Below, one piece after another: positions 23,985 through 33,482 of a DNA stretch of 64,000 bases. This DNA comes from Datura wrightii. Its lineage: Eukaryota; Streptophyta; Magnoliopsida; Solanales; Solanaceae. The translations under genes and the position numbers were made by a program. Numbering within the stretch: the first letter of the stretch is position 1; every line of letters begins with the position of its first letter. Where the stretch lies: NCBI GenBank assembly GCA_035772735.1, contig JASDFA010000011.1:3100001-3164000 (forward strand), in the 5' to 3' direction. Below the pieces are notes generated by a model. It ran no database searches and had not been told where the DNA came from. It saw nothing but the letters and a program-made list of their open reading frames with translations.

Positions 23985-26900
23985 GTGCAGGAAGGAGTGA
24001 GAGAAAGCAGTCGGAAATGGTATATGGATAGCGGCTGCTCAAAGCACATGACTGGAAATGTTGATAATTTTCTCTCACTCAAGGCATATCAGGGAGGCTC
24101 AGTATCTTTTGGGGATGGCAAAAAGGGACACATTCTTGGTGTTGGGAAGATTGGAAAGACACTTGCCCATGCCATAGAAAATGTCTTCTATGTAAATGGA
24201 CTGAAGTACAGCCTCCTGAGTGTCTCACAAATCTGCGACAAAGGAAATGAAGTCAAATTCGTTTCAGACCAGTGTACAGTGACAGATCTTCAATCAGGAA
24301 GAGTTGTTTTGACCGCAAACAGATGCAAGAGCATGTATGTTGCTGATCTTGATTCAGCTGCTAGTAATGGGCTTAACTGCTTAAGCGTGGTGGAGGATGA
24401 AGCTACCTTGTGGCACAGAAGGTTGGGACATGTAAGTTCTGTTCTTCTCAACAAGCTAGTATCCAAGGACCTGGTTCGAGGACTCCCAAAGGTGAAATTT
24501 GCTCAGAGTCAGATCTGTGATGCTTGTGTTCAAGGGAAACACACCAGGTCTTCATTCAAGAACAAAAAGGAAGTGAGCACCTCCAGACCCCTGGAGCTAC
24601 TACACATGGATCTGTGTGGACCTGTAAAGGTTGCAAGTCGTGGAGGAAAGAAGCTGATCCTTGTAATTGTTGATGACTATTCAAGATATACCTGGGTGAT
24701 GTTTCTTCGCACTAAAGATGAAACATTCCCCACCTTTGAGTCATTTGCAAACCAAATTCAGGTGAAGCTGAACTGCAACATTGCAGGGATCAGGTCTGAT
24801 CATGGAACTGAATTTGAAAATGCCAAATTTGAAGCTTTCTGTGCTGCCAAAGGAATCAGTCACAACTTTTCTGCTCCCAGGACTCCACAACAGAATGGAG
24901 TAGTTGAAAGGAAGAATCGAACTCTTGCAGATATTGCTAGAACATTGCTCATAGATGGAGGAGTGGCAATGTCATTCTGGGCAGAAGCTGTCAACACGGC
25001 CTGTTATGTGGTCAATCGGTGTCTAATTCGGCCATTACTTGGAAAAACCCCCTATGAGCTGCTGAATAAAAGGAAGCCGATGCTGAACTACCTTAGAGTC
25101 TTTGGATGCAAGTGTTTTGTGCTAAACAACGGCAAGGACCATCTAGGAAAATTTGATCCCAAAAGTGACGAGGGAATTTTTCTAGGATACTCATTAAATA
25201 GCAAAGCATACCGAGTCTATAATAAATGGACTCAGTGTGTTGAAGAAAGCATCCATGTCGTATTTGATGAAAATGGGAAGCTGAAGAGCACGGAAGCACT
25301 GGGTAAGGACGAATTTGAGGAACTGTGGCTGTTCCAAAGAGATGATGTCAATCACGATTCATCTAAAAAACCTGACATCACAAAGAACTCCCTGCAGAAT
25401 GGAGATCAGACCACTCATGATGAAGCAACAGAACACATCAGAGAAGAGGAGGCAGAAAAGGAAGATGATGCAGAAGGCAACCCAGAAGAGGGACCTGGTT
25501 CCAATTCTGGAGAATCTGCTGGAACTGGTTCCAATTCTGAAGAATCTGTTGTAAAGGGATCTAACTGGAAACACAAATCTTCTCATCCTCTTGACAACTT
25601 AATGTCTCCATTGGACTCAGGAATGCAGACCCGATCCAAAACTCGAAACACATTTGCCTCATCAGCCTTCATATCACAGATTGAGCCCAAGAACATCAAG
25701 GAGGCACTGAAGGATGTGGAATGGGTGAATGCTATGCAGGAGGAGCTGCATCAATTTGAAAGAAGCAAAGTCTGGCACTTGGTTCCAAAACCATCTGATA
25801 GAACTGTTATAGGAACCAGGTGGGTCTTCAGGAACAAATTAAATGAGCAAGGGGTCACAGTCAAAAACAAGGCTCGACTGGTTGTTCAAGGGTACAACCA
25901 GGAGGAAGGGATTGATTATGATGAAACATTCGCTCCAGTAGCCAGAATGGAAGCCATTCGCATGCTGATTGCCTTTGCCTCTTTCATGGAATTTAAATTG
26001 TTTCAAATGGACGTCAAAAGTGCCTTCCTAAATGGGTACTTGAAGGAAGAAGTGTATGTGAAACAACCCCCTGGTTTTGAGGATATTGATAGACCTCATC
26101 ATGTATACAAGCTGGACAAGGCACTGTATGGACTGAAACAGGCTCCAAGGGCTTGGTATGAAAGACTATCAAAATTTCTTCTTGATAATGGTTTTAAGAG
26201 AGGAAGAATTGACAACACTCTTTTTCTCAAAACAAGAGGAAGAAATCTGCTTATTGCTCAAGTCTATGTTGATGACATTATATTTGGAGCCACTCTTGAT
26301 TCACTCTGTGAGGATTTTGCAACGCTCATGGGAAGTGAATTCGAGATGAGTATGATGGGAGAACTTATGTTCTTTCTGGGGTTACAGGTCAAGCAGGACA
26401 AAGCTGGAACAGCCATCAGTCAGCAGAAGTATATCAAGGACCTGCTCACAAAATTTCATATGGAAAGTGCCAAACCAATTGACACTCCCATTGGGACTGC
26501 TTCAAAACTGGATAATGATGAACCCGGTCCTCCAGTAAATGAAACTATGTACAGAGGCATTATTGGCTCCCTGCTTTACTTAACAGCCAGCAGGCCAGAT
26601 ATTGTGTTTAGTGTGGGTATGTGTGCTCGATTCCAAGCTTGTCCTAAGGAATCTCATCTGAAGGTTGCTAAGAGAATTCTCAGATATCTTAAGGGGACCT
26701 CTGATTTAGTCCTTTTCTATCCATCTGGAGGTTCCTTTGAACTTATTGGCTATTCTGATGCTGACTATGCTGGGTACCTGGTTGATAGGAAAAGTACCTC
26801 AGGCATGGCTCATTTTCTGGGTTCTTCACTGGTCTCTTGGGGATCAAGAAAACAAAATTCAGTGGCACTCTCAACAGCTGAAGCAGAATATGTGGCTGCT

Positions 26901-27209
26901 GCTTCATGTTGTGCTCAATTACTGTGGATTAAGCAGCAACTGGAAGACTTTGGAGTCCTGACCGAGTGTGTCCCTTTGATGTGTGACAACACCAGTGCTC
27001 TGAATATGGCTAAGAATCCAGTACAACACAAGCGGACTAAGCATATTGACATCAGACATCATTTTCTTAGAGACCATGTTGAGAAGGGAAATATTCGTGT
27101 GGAATTTTGCAGGACAGAAGATCAGATTGCAGATATCTTTACCAAAGCCTTGAATAGGGACCAGTTTGATAAAAACAGATTAAGGCTGGGCTTAATCAAA
27201 ATGAATTAA
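23985..27209 (+). CDS. pol polyprotein of retrotransposon 2 (protease, integrase, reverse transcriptase, RNase H)
   Basis: This is an open frame of 1074 codons. It has no ATG at its head (the first in-frame codon used here is GTG) and is probably made by fusion with gag. In order: aspartic protease (WYMDSGCSKHMTG, about 12-24); integrase zinc region (LWHRRLGH to CDACVQGKHT, about 143-187); DDE core (HMDLCGPV, then RSDHGTEF, then PQQNGVVERKNRTL, about 208-320); reverse transcriptase (FQMDVKSAFLNG, LYGLKQAPRAWYERL, YVDDIIFGA); and RNase H (YSDADYAGYLVDRKSTSG, then STAEAEYVAA, then KHIDIRHHFLRDHV). All catalytic motifs look intact. The upstream gag frame ends at 23977 in a different frame, so a frame change near 23960-23985 would be needed to join them. 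Confidence 0.93.
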   Translation: MQEGVRESSRKWYMDSGCSKHMTGNVDNFLSLKAYQGGSVSFGDGKKGHILGVGKIGKTLAHAIENVFYVNGLKYSLLSVSQICDKGNEVKFVSDQCTVTDLQSGRVVLTANRCKSMYVADLDSAASNGLNCLSVVEDEATLWHRRLGHVSSVLLNKLVSKDLVRGLPKVKFAQSQICDACVQGKHTRSSFKNKKEVSTSRPLELLHMDLCGPVKVASRGGKKLILVIVDDYSRYTWVMFLRTKDETFPTFESFANQIQVKLNCNIAGIRSDHGTEFENAKFEAFCAAKGISHNFSAPRTPQQNGVVERKNRTLADIARTLLIDGGVAMSFWAEAVNTACYVVNRCLIRPLLGKTPYELLNKRKPMLNYLRVFGCKCFVLNNGKDHLGKFDPKSDEGIFLGYSLNSKAYRVYNKWTQCVEESIHVVFDENGKLKSTEALGKDEFEELWLFQRDDVNHDSSKKPDITKNSLQNGDQTTHDEATEHIREEEAEKEDDAEGNPEEGPGSNSGESAGTGSNSEESVVKGSNWKHKSSHPLDNLMSPLDSGMQTRSKTRNTFASSAFISQIEPKNIKEALKDVEWVNAMQEELHQFERSKVWHLVPKPSDRTVIGTRWVFRNKLNEQGVTVKNKARLVVQGYNQEEGIDYDETFAPVARMEAIRMLIAFASFMEFKLFQMDVKSAFLNGYLKEEVYVKQPPGFEDIDRPHHVYKLDKALYGLKQAPRAWYERLSKFLLDNGFKRGRIDNTLFLKTRGRNLLIAQVYVDDIIFGATLDSLCEDFATLMGSEFEMSMMGELMFFLGLQVKQDKAGTAISQQKYIKDLLTKFHMESAKPIDTPIGTASKLDNDEPGPPVNETMYRGIIGSLLYLTASRPDIVFSVGMCARFQACPKESHLKVAKRILRYLKGTSDLVLFYPSGGSFELIGYSDADYAGYLVDRKSTSGMAHFLGSSLVSWGSRKQNSVALSTAEAEYVAAASCCAQLLWIKQQLEDFGVLTECVPLMCDNTSALNMAKNPVQHKRTKHIDIRHHFLRDHVEKGNIRVEFCRTEDQIADIFTKALNRDQFDKNRLRLGLIKMN

Positions 27210-27482
27210 ATTCTCCCTCTTCTCTGTCTAAGTGTTGACTCTCGTTTTTGGCTATGATCTGAATGCAGGTATCCTTGCTAGTTTGTTGTGGATGCGTCTA
27301 ACTCAGTTCTATACCTCCCTAGGTATACACGCATGGTGGATGTAAGGAAGGCTGGACTTAGACAAGTCAGGGACTTTGGACTGCCTGTTCAACCTCATAA
27401 GGGGACCAGGTCCTATCAGGTCAGTATTACTTTGTCACTTATAAACATAACTTGAGAATATTGTAAGAACTGCCCTTCCCGC

Positions 27483-28232
27483 TTGTTTCTTCCGGTATCC
27501 GGTCATAAAGTAAGTGTTATATCTACATCCAGTTCAAAAGTCTCTCTGATTAGACGTGTCATAACCCCTCTTAAAACCCTTTCCACCTTCCATCTTTCCT
27601 CTCACCTCTTTAAACTGCTCTCTGCAAATAACCTCTTCAAACTTCCTATTCCTCCATCTCTTACTCACCAGATTTCTTCCAAAGATAGGACCAATGAGTC
27701 TACTGAGCTGTCCAGGGAAGCCAGGCAGCTTATCTTGCAGAACCAAAAGGTGTTACGGGGCAGGGTATTTGATCCTGAAATTTGTGACATGGAAGGCATG
27801 GTTGAGCTGGTGGAAATGGTCAATTACCAAAGTTGGCGACACTTATTTGTTCCTCCAGTTCCTGTTTTACATGAGAATGAGGTCAGGAAATTTTATCATG
27901 AGCTGGAATTTGCTGATAATGGTACCAAGATCTACAGTAAGGTGAGTGGAGTCACCTTCATGATAAATGAGCAGGTTCTAAGTTCCATCCTTAAGGTTCC
28001 TAATAGAGGGATCAGGTCTGTCGATGGAGAATGTGCGCAAAGGCGTTTTATTTCCATGATTGCCAAGCTTGTCAGAGTCACAGGGGAGAGAGTTCTCAAG
28101 AAACAAATGAAGGGTGTGTATCAGCTGCTGTTTGAGTTTGTAAATAAAGTACTTCTACCAAGGGCAGAGAAGAGGACTGTGGCAGGAGTTGCAGATCTAT
28201 TCCTAATGGAAGCCCAGACTACCCGACTCTAA
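27483..28232 (+). pseudogene. Env-like gene of retrotransposon 2, probably truncated
   Basis: The open stretch of 249 codons has no ATG at its head. It contains FYHELEFADNGTKIYSKVSG and VPNRGIRSVDGE, a pattern I associate with the plant transposon-encoded domain found downstream of pol in many Sirevirus-type elements. The coiled-coil C-terminal part seen in element 1 is missing: the frame runs out at TAA soon after ADLFLMEA. Between it and the 3' LTR there is only non-coding DNA with purine tracts. The function of such genes is not established. Confidence 0.65.
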
Positions 28233-28497
28233 ATGATTTTCCTGCTCTCTTATCTCCTTCCTGCTTTACTCTCTTTCCCACGATTATGGACAGTTCTTGT
28301 ATGATTCTCTTTTGTTATGCTAAGTGATAATGTAATACTTTTCTGATTGCAGGGGTTGGCTGTTGCATTGTTCTTATTGTCTATTTGTTTTTCTGCCTTT
28401 CTTATTTCCATTAGTGTCAGTGTTGCCCCAGTGGCCATGAGTTAACTCATCTATGCATTCTTGTCTTGGTTTACTGTTCTCTGCTTTTTTATGATGC

Positions 28498-28656
28498 CAA
28501 AGGGGGAAGATACTAAGACAGGGGATACTAAGACAGGGGGAAGACGCGGATACTAAGACGTGGGGAATTATGCTGACAGGGGGAAGACTGTGAAGTGTGT
28601 TAGATAAAATGTGCAAAGAAGGTTGTCAAGGTTGTCATCATCAAAAAGGGGGAAAT
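28498..28656 (+). other. Multiple polypurine tracts before the 3' LTR of retrotransposon 2
   Basis: AAAGGGGGAAGA (28500 on), ACAGGGGGAAGA, GTGGGGAAT, another ACAGGGGGAAGA and finally AAAAAGGGGGAAAT (28643-28656) abutting the LTR are interspersed with GATACTAAGAC repeats. Several tracts in a row are typical of Sirevirus-type elements. Confidence 0.8.
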
Positions 28657-29562
28657 TGTTAGATTACTGGTTTTGATGCTGTCAACCTCATACAGGGACC
28701 TGATCCCTTGTGCTGGTGTGACTCAATTTTGAGCTGGAAGGGAAAAGACTTTACAGTTGGAAAGTTTGCTTTTTGGCTGTCAGTTGGTGAAGACAATAGT
28801 GTGCAACAGAGCAGCATGGAATCATAGCAGCAACTAGGTCAAGTTGGTCACATGTGCTTGACCAAAAAGAGAGCTTTCTAGTGGGTATTCTAGTGGGTAT
28901 CATAATACTCTCACCTTTCACCCATGTGCACAAGAAAGCAAGCTGGAAAGATAAAAAGGATAGAACCCAACAACTCTTTCCATCAAGAGAAATCATTCAG
29001 AAAAATTGATCTAAAAAATAAGCTTATTCTTCTCTCAAAAGGCAGCCATTGTTTCCTTGTTTCACAGCAAGAATCAAAGAAAAATAACTCAAGTTTAGAG
29101 GCTGCCATTGAAGGAGAAGAAGTGCACTGCAAAACAGAAACCTTGTATTTCGTACAAGTTTTATTTTCTTGTTTTTCATGAGTTGTTTTTCTCGTTTTGG
29201 TCTGCTAGAGCTAGTAGACATTTTGGCTAGAGTTAGCCTTGTATTTCAGTTGAGTTTTAGCTGAAGTAGAGAATATTGAAGTCTTGTAATAGAGGTATTA
29301 CAAGTGGGAGGTTAGGAGGTTAACCTCTTAGTTGTGTACTAGGTTTTGTAACTTTTGTTGCTCAGATGTAGTAGTGGAGTTTGAGAAATCCTACGAGGTA
29401 GGTCGTGGTTTTTTACTTCCAGTGAGCAAGGAAGTTTTCCACGTAAAACTTCGTGTGTCTTCTTCTTACTGTTGTATTTTCGTGTACATGTGTCTCTGCC
29501 TCTGTGTAACCTGATAGAGGGACCTGGTCCTGAGTAAGGTGGTCGACCCATATAATTCAACA
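28657..29562 (+). repeat. 3' LTR of retrotransposon 2
   Basis: It is 906 bp and differs from 21114-22019 at two positions by eye. AGGGACCTGGT occurs at 29518-29528. It ends ATTCAACA before the second copy of the target duplication. Confidence 0.93.
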
Positions 29563-29568
29563 CACTCC

Positions 29569-29576
29569 TTTAAATA
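29569..29576 (-). promoter_or_regulatory. Displaced TATA-like box of CPT-BC
   Basis: The minus strand reads TATTTAAA next to GGAGTG. Removing the element and one target duplication places it 61 bp upstream of the CPT-BC ATG, almost the CPT-A spacing, with alignable flanks (AAGTAGCTAAATTT versus AAGTAGTTATATT). It is now about 8.5 kb from the start codon. The sequence is a weaker TATA than in the other copies. Confidence 0.6.
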
Positions 29577-29648
29577 AGTAGCTAAATTTCTACTCCCACG
29601 TTAATAATCGAGATGATTTGGAGTTGAAATTTTATTAAAACATGTCAT

Positions 29649-29692
<44 letters not shown>

Positions 29693-30734
29693 ATGAAAAC
29701 ATCATATTTTATTAAAATTATAAAAAAATTCTAATTCTTACCGTCTTAAAAAATAAGCAAATTATAGTTCATAAATAAGATATCAGAATATCATAATGCG
29801 ACGCATTAAACAAATCGCATATCTTTATGGTACTTTTATATAAATAAAATTTTTAATTATATATTATTACAAACTTTCATATACACCTAATTTCACAAAG
29901 AAATAATAGTCCAATAAATCAACAATTAGTAACTAGCTATTTCTCTTACGTGGTACAAATAATTTCTTCACGCCGAGCATAAACCTTTTTCTGCAAAATT
30001 TAAAAATTATGATTTTTCTTTTACAAATATAAACTTATTTGTCAAGTTTTAAATTTTAGAAAAAAAATTGAAATTACAAATTAAGAATTTAAATCCTATT
30101 TTTTAAGTAAGATTTTGAGTCAAAATTAAAAATTTATATTTAAATATTATAAATAAATACAGTATTAATTTTAAATTAAAATTTTCAAGACTCCTGGCAA
30201 AACGCCTACCAAGTAGCTCACCCATTTAAATGCAACTCGAATTTCGCTTATGTTCAGTTATAGCAATCTACCAAATCTCTATATTTCCCCTTTGTGGGCT
30301 AAGAATTGTACCCAATGTGGGGTCCATCCTATTCTTTGCTCTCGCTCCGCTCGCTCCCACCTGTCTTCTTCCCACTATAGTGAAAGATCTTTCACTTCAC
30401 CATTAATCGGTTTCATTCCGATCGATCAGTCGAGATGGTTAGCTTGGGCGCTAATGGTATTTTTTATTTAGAATACCTAGACTAATGACAATCTTCCTTA
30501 CTTGAATTGGAATCTTAAGCAGCTCAATTCCGATCTCGGTTGATTAAGTCGTTGTGTCTGTCGATACCCACCTGCTCGGAGTGCGGGTAAGGGCTCACCT
30601 GTTGATTGTGTCGTTGCATGCTTTTTGGTAGAGCCCCCACCTCCCACGGCTACTAGATGGTAATGACCATGGAAAAAGTCAATAAGTTACCTAAAAAAAA
30701 TTATTTACCCACTTATATTTTACTGAGGATACAA
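29577..30734. other. Upstream region of CPT-BC with microsatellite and a GC-richer island
   Basis: It holds an AT microsatellite (29652-29689), AT-rich DNA to about 30210, and an abrupt change to balanced-composition DNA at about 30285-30665 (with CTCGCTCCGCTCGCTCCC). I find no convincing gene. The island might be organelle-derived or part of an unrecognised element. Confidence 0.45.
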
Positions 30735-32325
30735 TACAACAATAACAATATACTCAGTATAATATTATAAAATGAATCTGAAAGGGTAGAGTGTATGCAG
30801 ATCTTACTTTCACCTTAGGTAGAGAAGTTATTTCTAATAGACTCTCGGCTTAATCAATTGTTCAAAATCGTTCAGATAAAAGCAACAAAAGTACAAGAAA
30901 TAAAGAGATGGTAACAAAAGTAACAAACAGTTACAGGACAGTAATTATAATAAAATAATATGATACTCAAAGTATACGCAACAACACAAAATAACGGAAA
31001 TCGAAGAACAAGAAACTACTGGAGCAATGCTACAGATTGCTACCTACTATCCTTCTATCTTAATGCGCTTCTCCACAACCTCTAATCTAAGGTTATGTCC
31101 ACGATAAGTTGAAACTGCATCATGTCCTACCTAATCACCTCTCCCTAATACTTCTACACTCTACCTCTACTTCTCCAACAATCATCCATAACCAACTTCG
31201 CACACCTTCACACTGGGCATCCAATCTGTACGTCTCCTCTTCACATGCTCGAACCATCTCAGTCTCATTTCTCGTATTGTATCCTTCACTGAAGTCACTC
31301 CCACCTTATCCTGGATACCCTCATTTCTAATCCTACATCTCCTAGTGTGCTCACACATCCATCGCATCATCCTCATTCTGCAACTTTCAACTTCTGAATG
31401 TGAGAGTTCTTGACTGGCCAACACTCTACCCAATACAATATAGTCGTTCTAACTACCACTTCGAAAACTTGCTTTAAGTTTGGTGGAACCTTTTTATCAC
31501 ACAAGACTCCGAAAGCAAGCCTCCATTTCATCCATCCTGCACCAATACGAGTAGTGATATCCTTGTCTATCTCCCCATTTCCTTGGATAATATTCCCTTG
31601 ATACTTGAAACTTAATTCCTCTCTTTTGGATGACGTGTATATTAAGTCTAACTTCCCCATCTGCCTCATGCCTTACGTCACTGAACTTGCAATTCTGTCT
31701 TGGACCTGCTCAACCTGAACCCTTTAGGATCTAGGGCTGCCTCAACACGTCTAGCTTAACGTTAACTTCGTCGTGAGTCTCATCAATCAAAACTATGTTA
31801 TTTGCAAATAACATACACCATGATACCTCTCTTTAAATTTGACGCGTCAATATATCCATTACAAGGGTAAATAAAAAATGGGCTAAGGGCTGATCCCTGA
31901 TGCAACCCCATCAAAATTGGAAAGTGCTCCGAGTCTCCTTCCATTATCCTTACCCAGGTCTTGGATCCATCGTAAATACCCTTCATCGCCCTAGCCTACT
32001 CCACAGGTACACCTCTAAACTTCAAGCATCTCCAAAGCACCTCTCTTGGTACTTTGTCGTAAGCCTTTTCTATATCAATGAACACCATGTGTAGGTTCTT
32101 CTTCCTCTCTCTGTTTACTTCACATTCTCTTTATCAGATGAATGACTTATGTGGTTGAGCGTTCTGGCATAAATCTGAACTGATTTTCGGAAATAACCAC
32201 GCCCCTCTTCACTCTCATCTCCACCACCTTCTCCCAAACTTTCATAGTGTGGCTTAACATCTTGATATCCTTATAATAATTGTAATTTTGAATGTCACCC
32301 TTATTCTTAATTAGAATAATTTTTT
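30735..32325 (-). pseudogene. RTE-type LINE remnant, 5'-truncated
   Basis: On the minus strand the reverse-transcriptase end of a plant RTE element is recognisable despite frameshifts. There is the region before and including GSKTWVRIMEGDSEHFPILM and GLHQGSALSPF (about 31990-31870), then REELSFKYQGNIIQGNGEID (about 31620-31560), RIGAGWMKWRLAFGVLCDKK, ILYWVECWPVKNSHIQKLKV (about 31440-31380), and RMRMMRWMCEHTRR to RLRWFEHVKRR (about 31380-31230). The 3' untranslated end runs left to AACAATAACA-type repeats near 30735. The endonuclease is absent. It cannot move. Confidence 0.85.
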
Positions 32326-33482
32326 TTTAGAAAAAAGGCGCATATTATTGAAATTTAAACACCCCCGGCCCCCACCCTTCATCTTTCTTCTTTATCTTCA
32401 TGAAACTGTTTTCTTATTCATCTTAATACCCTTCTCTTCCAAGAATATATTTACTTTTCTTTCCTCTTTCGTCTTCAATTTTTACATCCACCCTTTTCTT
32501 CTTCATCGCCAATTTTTTAATTTTTATTATACATAAAATTAATTTGTTAAATACAATTGTGTTTAAGTTATTTTCTCGTTGAAAAGCATCTCAAGATTTC
32601 AAATTTAAAATGGGGGGGTCGAATTATCAAACTAAATTAGATTATTAAGATTTAATAAAAATTACTGATATCTTATTTATTAAATTCTGCCAAATTCATT
32701 GTTAGTACTGCACTTCTTCTTCTTCTTCTTTTTTTTTTTTTTTTTTTGTGAAAAATTCTAAGATTCTACCACCACACTATTTATATAGGTTGTTAAATGT
32801 AAATAGCTCACCCATTTAAATAGTAGCAAGTAGTTTGCTCGAATCTCCTGAACTTTCAATCATAGTGCGGTACCGTTATCTCTATTTTCTTTCCTGAGGC
32901 TAATCAAAAAGTGGGGTTCATGTTAAATTCTCACCGTCTCAAATTATTTATTGTTATTTTTAAAAATAATTATATTAAATTATTTATTATTTAAAAATTT
33001 AAAAATAAAAATAATAATTTTTTTCATATTATTCTTAAAATAATCATTCTTAAAAATCATAAATTTGGAACGAATAAATTTTGATTTAACAATAATAAAA
33101 AATAAAATGAATTAAGAAAATATTATTAATTTATTAATATTGAATAAATTGTTTTTAACAGTTTTGTAAAACTCTTTCTTAAAGTATCAATTCGACTTTT
33201 AATTTTTATTTTAATTAATAATTAAATAGATAAAGATAATATTAAAATTACCTTTTTGCTATCTATATTAAATTACACTATTATTGTGATCTCAATGCTT
33301 CTTGTCTGAAAATGTTTATAACATCTGATCTTAGACTTGGAAGACATTTAGCATACAACGGTAATCCAACACACAAAAAACATACCAATTGAATGCTGAA
33401 AAATATTTTAATAACTCATGTTTTCATATCAAATCCGGAAAGTATATACGAATAAATAAAGGAAAAACGCTTAAAAATTACC
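32326..33482. other. Intergenic DNA between LINE and foldback element
   Basis: AT-rich, with a TTC/T-rich run at 32710-32747 and a CPT promoter relic (listed separately). No gene seen. Confidence 0.5.
32700..32870 (-). pseudogene. Orphan CPT promoter/leader fragment
   Basis: The plus strand reads TTAGTACTGCACTTCTTC, a poly-T run, GTGAAAAATTCTAAGATTCTACCACCACAC, then TATTTATATAGGTTG. This aligns with the leader and TATA region of CPT-D (39785-39870: GTTACTGTACG, GAAAAATGCATTCTGGGATTCTACCACCACAC, CTTTTATATAGGTAG). No CPT exon lies where the coding region should start (below 32700). The gene body was deleted or never copied. Confidence 0.65.

Larger units (their letters stand above)
21114..29562 (+). 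mobile_element. LTR retrotransposon 2, Ty1/copia Sirevirus-type, young, in the CPT-BC leader
   Basis: The element is 8449 bp, flanked by the duplication CACTC (21109-21113 and 29563-29567). The two 906 bp LTRs differ at only two positions by eye: a T/C change at about 21626/29169 and a C/G change at about 21828/29371. Insertion is therefore recent. The order is LTR, initiator-Met PBS, gag, one intact 1074-residue pol frame, an env-like frame, several purine tracts and LTR. The extra gene after pol, the large gag with zinc knuckles and coiled coil, and the multiple purine tracts are Sirevirus hallmarks. Gag has an in-frame stop and there is a frame change before pol, so this copy is probably not autonomous as it stands. 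Confidence 0.93.
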
